Source: Clonostachys chloroleuca (taxonomy: Eukaryota; Ascomycota; Sordariomycetes; Hypocreales; Bionectriaceae). Taken from it: DNA of 64,000 nt. The notes under the pieces are model-generated. The model was not told the DNA's origin. It saw nothing but the letters and a program-made list of their open reading frames with translations, and made no database searches. The stretch covers positions 20,336,001 to 20,400,000 of the forward strand of contig JBANAY010000003.1 of assembly GCA_037952775.1 (NCBI GenBank), read 5' to 3'. This document shows positions 59,105 to 64,000 of the stretch, piece after piece; within the stretch, counting starts at the first letter, position 1; the number at the start of each line of letters is the position of its first letter. The translations under genes were made by a program, and so were the position numbers.

Positions 59105-60909
59105 ATGATGGCGTCGATACCAGGTTAGACCCCACGGCCATTTTCTCGAGTTGCCAATTTTCTAGTCCACATTGCTGACCATCTGCAGTCATCATCAAAC
59201 ACCAGGGGAAGAAGTATGAGATCGAGGTTGACCCCACATCCACCGGCGAAGACTTTAAGCTGCAAGTCTACAGCCTCACCAACGTCGAACCCGACCGACA
59301 AAAGATTTTGATCAAGGGAGGCCAACTCAAGGATGACGCCGACATGGGCAAGCTGGGCCTCAAGCCCAAGCAGGCCATCATGATGATGGGTTCGCCTAGC
59401 TCCGGTGGTCCCGCCCTCGTTCGACCCAAGGAGGCTGTCAAGTTTGTTGAGGACATGACCGAGGCCGAGCAGGCTCAGCAGGCTGGCGCCACCCCAGCTG
59501 GCCTGGTCAATTTGGGAAATACTTGCTATCTGAATTCGACTTTACAAACACTTCGGTCTATCCCCGAGCTCCAGACAGCCCTCACTACCTACAAGCCCAC
59601 CCCTCAAACATCGGTCCTCTTGGGCCCTCAGAGGGACTTGGCTGCCGAGCTTTCCAAGGTCTACAGGCAAATGGGCGAGACACAGGGTGCTTTCCCTCCC
59701 ATGGGCTTTCTCGGTGCCCTGAGAGCCGTGTTCCCTCAATTCGCCGAGATGTCCAAGTCGGGCCAGGGATATGCTCAGCAAGATGCTGAGGAAGCCTGGT
59801 CCCAGATCGTGCAGCAGATTGGCCAGAAGGTCAAGGTCAAGGAATCGGAAGATGCCGCCGAAAAATCATTTGTCGACAAGTACATGTCGGGAGAGTTCGT
59901 TAGCGAGCTCCAGATTGACGATGAAGGGGCACGAAGTGCAGGCGAGAAGGCCGTCGTGTCCAAGGAGGCTTTCTACAAGCTCAACTGTCACATCGACGGG
60001 CAGACGAACCACCTGAGAGATGGAATTCTTGCCGCCCTCCACGAGAAGCTGAACAAGAAGTCCGAGATCCTTGGCCGCGATGCCGACTACACCAAGACGT
60101 CCAAGATTTCACGAGCACCCAAGTACCTCACCGTGCACTTTGTCCGATTCTTCTGGAAGCGTGAAACCCAGAAGAAGGCCAAGATTATGCGAAAAGTCAC
60201 CTTCCCCCACGAACTTGATATTGTCGAGTTCTGCTCTGACGAGCTGAAGAAGGCCCTGGTTCCCGTCCGTGACAAGGTCCGTGAGGTCAGGAAGGATGAG
60301 GAAGATATCGAGCGAGCTCGCAAGCGACGCAAGAGGACCAAGCAGTCCGAGCTGGACGACATTCCAGGCGGCTCCGGTCTTCCTTCCGAGAAGGAGAAGA
60401 AGGAGAAGGAGCAGAAGGAGAAAGAAAAGAAGGAGAGGGAGAGGAAGGAGGTCGATCAGGCCGTCGCAGCCAAGTCATCTGACGGAGACGTCATCATGGG
60501 AGAGACATTCAAGACCGATTCTGAGATCGACGCCGAGAAGGATGCTGCTCTCCTCGCTGCCAAGAAGGAGCTCAACGCGCTCATCGACCCAAGCCTGCGC
60601 GACGACGACGGTGCCAACCAGTCTGGGCTTTACGAGCTCCGTGGTGTCGTCACGCACCAAGGTGGCAGTGCTGACAGCGGTCATTACACCGCCTATGTCA
60701 AGAAGACTGCCACTGTCGACTCCAAGACCGGCGAAAAGGGCGAGGAAGACGGCAACTGGTGGTGGTTCAACGACGACAAGGTGTCCGAGGTGACGGGCGA
60801 TAAGATCCAGACCCTCGCGGGCGGAGGCGAATCCCACTCGGCTCTGATCTTACTGTACAAGGCAATTCCCCTCCCCTCTGCCGAAGGCAAGATCGAGGAT
60901 ACGGCCTAA
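59105..60909 (+). CDS. UBP6: Ubiquitin carboxyl-terminal hydrolase UBP6 (USP14)
   Basis: A deubiquitinase that docks on the proteasome regulatory particle and recycles ubiquitin. Exons 59105-59123 and 59189-60909 (intron GTTAGA...CTGCAG, 65 nt) give 579 aa. A second in-frame ATG at 59108 may be the true start. Residues 5-78 form the ubiquitin-like domain that binds the proteasome (VIIKHQGKKYEIEVD). The USP domain follows with the Cys box GLVNLGNTCYLNS (catalytic Cys119), QQDAEEAW, and the His box HQGGSADSGHYTAYV (catalytic His505). A Lys/Glu-rich insertion lies at about 380-420. The length is slightly above yeast (499 aa) because of that insertion, as in other moulds. Confidence 0.95.
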
Positions 60910-61331
60910 GGTGCTTGCCCCTTCGGCGAGGGATGGCTCGATGGTCAACCCCGCCTCTTTCTTAATGCGATGCGAAACATGACAAATACCGGATTGGAGA
61001 CTGGTTTCACGACTTGACATTACGGACGGAGGGGATAGACACTGGATCACAATGATTACGAGATGATAATGGAGTTATGCCACCTTTGTGTGAAACGGAA
61101 TCAAGGGGAAAAGTTTAAAATTACAGAAAGTCTAGTGATGATGTGCACATCCAACGGGCATGTCTCGTAGCCATGCTTGCAATGCTTTTGTTCCCCGTAA
61201 CGCCCATGAATTTTCAACGCCATTGGCCCCAGCACCATATGTATAGAATCCCCCCATCGATCGCCGGTTATTGATACAGATATATATACAAGAAGATGTG
61301 GAGGAGGGGACATCCAACGTAGACTGTCGCA
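60910..61331. other. Intergenic
   Basis: 3' flanks of the convergent UBP6 and small membrane protein genes; nothing else is seen. Confidence 0.5.
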
Positions 61332-61712
61332 TCACGTTGATCTCCTCGCCCTACGCTGTTTCTCCATCTCGCGCTCGCGCACCCGCTCGTCAAACGCATC
61401 GAGTTTCCGCTGGAGAGCAGCCCTCTGCTCTAGCAACAGTAGCTTCTGGTCCTCGAGGATCGCAATCTGTTCGGCCGCCGTAGTCTCGCGAAATTGTTTA
61501 ATGGCCTATTGCGCATGTTAGTAAATGCGCTGAACGGGTCGTGTTTGTATGGTGGGGGTTGGGGGCCGTGATTGACTGACCTCTTCCTTTTGCTTGTCCT
61601 GCTTGAGCTGGGCGCCGGTGAGGGAGCCAACCATGATGACGGCTGCGAAGCCTACTGCCCACACGGCGCTCTTCACCTTGTTCTGGCGTGTCCATTGTGC
61701 GGCGGAGGACAT
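61332..61712 (-). CDS. Small single-pass membrane protein with coiled coil
   Basis: Exons 61712-61581 and 61505-61332 (donor GTCAGT, acceptor CAATAG, 75 nt, in phase) give 101 aa. One hydrophobic segment (about residues 16-32, AVWAVGFAAVIMVGSL) is followed by a long charged helix (from AIKQFRE to about residue 95) rich in Glu, Gln, Leu and Arg, predicted coiled coil. The basic N-terminus before the helix suggests a mitochondrial inner-membrane or ER anchor. The size and shape resemble small respiratory-assembly factors, but I see no diagnostic motif. An upstream in-frame ATG (61823) would add 37 less-conserved-looking residues; I prefer MSSAAQW. Confidence 0.6.
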
Positions 61713-61860
61713 GTTGCAAGGGGTGGAGGTGTCGGATACCGATCCGGGAGAAATCTGGGTATGTAGTGATGGGTACGCCTTCCAGTGGTGTCTTCTGTCG
61801 GGGGCGAGGGGCGTGGTGGCCAATTGATTCGGTATCAGGCCCCTGGATAGTAATATTGAC

Positions 61861-62187
61861 TTAGAACCAGTGGTCCTTCCAGATCTCCTCAGAGCGGCGG
61901 CGGCGGTGATCGTCGGAGGAGGGCGAGGCTAGGGTAGGGATTGGGCTGGACGGGCGATGAGGTATCGGAGAATGCCGTGGCTGCGTTGATACAGGTCTTA
62001 GCGGTCGGCAGGTTCGGTCAGGATGGTGCGGTAGCGAATTGCGTGCAGAGAGGTCCTGGAGCTCGATCTCCAGCTCGATGCTGGCCCGAGGCTGGTGGGC
62101 TGTATATTGAAGCAGAGCCTTGGCGGCGTGGGTTGGTGCGTGGGCCAGGATTCTTAGTAAGCGACTTTCGGGATGGGCGAGGCTCAT
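61861..62187 (-). CDS. Hypothetical 108-aa protein
   Basis: A single uninterrupted exon from the ATG at 62187. The N-terminal half looks folded and helical (SLAHPESRLLRILAH, then IELEIELQDLSARN). The second half is Pro/Ser/His/Arg-rich and ends RRRRSEEIWKDHWF. The charged/aromatic ending and leucine periodicity look coding, unlike neighbouring frames. It lies only 148 bp upstream of the small membrane protein on the same strand. No family is recognised; an overlapping frame on the same strand is less convincing. Confidence 0.45.
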   Translation of the reverse strand: MSLAHPESRLLRILAHAPTHAAKALLQYTAHQPRASIELEIELQDLSARNSLPHHPDRTCRPLRPVSTQPRHSPIPHRPSSPIPTLASPSSDDHRRRRSEEIWKDHWF

Positions 62188-64000
62188 GATCACGGTGGTG
62201 ATTGTGAACAGCTATTGATTGGTTGGATGCCAGTAGTAGTAATATTGGATAACAAATAGCTTGCGGGGGAAATTTTTTTATTGTAGATGGTAACTTTGTT
62301 CGCTTGGTTGTAGTGTTTCTTTCTTCTGCAGGGTAAGTCAATTGTCGTAACTTAAATTTTTTTGGTATTTTTTTGGCAAGTGACCTTATTCGACTTATCT
62401 TGGACAAAAGAGAAGCAGTGAAGCAGTGTGAAAACAACAACAAAATCATGCGATGTTTTTTCATCTGTGTATCAGCCCAGCAGGGTAACGGAGCTTAGGC
62501 ATCCGCCGGCGAGGATTTCCCTTTCTGTATCGGTTTCAGATGGAGCTGATACCAGGCATTCTGCTGGACAGGGACGGCAGCAACCGGGTATCTAAGTTAC
62601 AGGGGAACTCAGCCTGGTTTCGCTTGTTGACAACCCGTGAATCACACAAACAACGAGAATTCAACTGATGGGTAATCATGTGATCAAATTTTTCAGGTCG
62701 CGTGATCAGCCGTGATGGTAGAAGGATGCTCAAGACCCTCACGACCCGTGGTTGTCTCCTCCCAAGTGCCACCAGAAGCTGGCACCGGCCATGTTCCGTA
62801 AACTCAAACTACAGCGTCTACGGGTATTTCTCTGCATGCAGGGAGCCTACCTAGCGCCTCTGTTCAGCCCATGTGGCGTCGTTAATTGGCTTCAAGGGCT
62901 GTTTCGGCTCAGAAGCCATTGTAGGGCCCGTGTTGGTGCATCCGCGCCCTTGTTGATGGGTGCATCCTGCATGAAGCCAGGCCCACCGTTTATTGACTGC
63001 CACTTAAAGATGAGATTCAGCCTGATTAGCAGGTGTTGGCGCCTGATCTGGATTTCCATCATCGCTTATACCTTGATACGGAAAACCCATGTTAGGACAA
63101 GTCTCGGATCTGGCCACACAAAGGCTTCCGGTTTACCATATATGGTTTTGTTTTGTCAATGATTTTGAGTTTGTACAACTCATCATCTGCTGCATTGTGT
63201 GGAAACAAGATCCCTGGTGCAGAAATTACGTGATGGCATGATCTATAATCAATAGAATTTCCTAGTTAGCGACATGCAGGTGTGCTTTATCTCGTTGAGC
63301 GCATCCATACCGCTTCTGAGGCAGCGGTCTAGGGTATCACCACCTCAAATTTGTCGAGGGGGAAAAAGATGCACCACAATGAAGAGCTCGGCCCTTGGAT
63401 TTTCTATTCTCTGACTAGGCATTATAAAGGCCATGGTGAAAATGAAAGGCTAAAATTCCATCTAGTAAATGAGCCTATATTTTGTTTCCATGTGTTCATT
63501 AGTTGATGCGATGTCGGACATGGCCAATAGCCCCTCTCATGTCCCATATTTTTGTCACCAACCTCCAGCAGGTAGCGATGATTCATACTGACATCTCTAT
63601 CCACAATCGCGTGTAGGGCTTGCTCCATCCCTCGAGCTACGACTGCCCACCCATCCTTCCATACGGCATCAGCTCCCGCAGGTGTTCTCAGCAGTGCGGT
63701 GAAGCTGTTGCTGGCCACCGATCCCTCCCCCTCACAGCAACCCCTCACGCCGTCAACCCCACCACCACTTCCAAGACCTCCAAAATCGCCTGAGGAGAGC
63801 CCACTACGACGGAGATTCTCGTAAGGTGAGAATATGCTTATCAGCGGATACGAAGGGGCCTAGTCGTCCCCGCAGATGGAGTATGGTCGAAAATCCGTCA
63901 AACTCGCCTGAGGGTGACGACTGTTGTCGCAAGGCTGGCTGAAGAACTGAGCTTTTCGTCGGAGCGGAACTGCTGGATGCAGTAAGCCTCTCCAACAGCT
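62188..64000. other. No gene recognised at the right edge
   Basis: Only short unrelated frames; none shows a domain or supported introns. A gene extending past the window end cannot be excluded. Confidence 0.4.

Overview
This window reads as nuclear DNA of a filamentous ascomycete (Pezizomycotina, most likely a Sordariomycete). Evidence: short 50-80 nt introns with GTRAGT-type donors and CTAAC/CTGAC branch sites; fungal forms of ASH1, SFH5, UBP6, ARPC4 and PFA5; a group XIV-type secreted phospholipase A2; a 2EXR-domain protein; and C-to-T decay of duplicated DNA that looks like repeat-induced point mutation (RIP). I cannot name the species from sequence alone.

Layout. Positions 1-19.6 kb are a gene-poor, repeat-rich arm. 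It holds a RIP-like diverged duplication (5.7-6.05 kb), a 43-bp minisatellite (8.26-9.1 kb) with scattered and inverted relatives from 6.8 to 15.8 kb, and one well-supported four-exon gene of unknown function (12.7-13.95 kb). From 19.7 kb ordinary genes begin: a secreted phospholipase A2 (+) facing a 2EXR protein (-). Next come two neighbouring minus-strand genes that both end in peroxisomal targeting tripeptides, a peroxisomal citrate synthase (AKL) and a methanol/alcohol-oxidase-type GMC flavoenzyme (SRL). They are followed by a broken cation-diffusion-facilitator gene and the palmitoyltransferase PFA5. A 41-aa Cys-rich microprotein lies at 36.5 kb and the histone methyltransferase ASH1 at 39-41.6 kb. 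Then come about 7.6 kb without a recognisable gene, a 73-aa gene of unknown function with a strong-looking promoter (49.2 kb), the Sec14-type lipid-transfer protein SFH5, a large RRM protein, a divergent pair (ARPC4 of the Arp2/3 complex and the proteasome-associated deubiquitinase UBP6), and two small unknown genes.

Functional themes. The citrate synthase/alcohol oxidase pair points to peroxisomal C1/C2 metabolism: H2O2-producing alcohol oxidation beside acetyl-CoA use. Three genes carry local reading-frame lesions: the alcohol oxidase (one base short at a splice donor), the CDF transporter (a nonsense codon plus a frameshifting deletion of about two membrane helices), and the RRM protein (one nonsense codon and two small indels). 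These are either real decay or assembly errors, and they are the observations most worth checking. All exon boundaries were placed by eye from splice consensus and phase.
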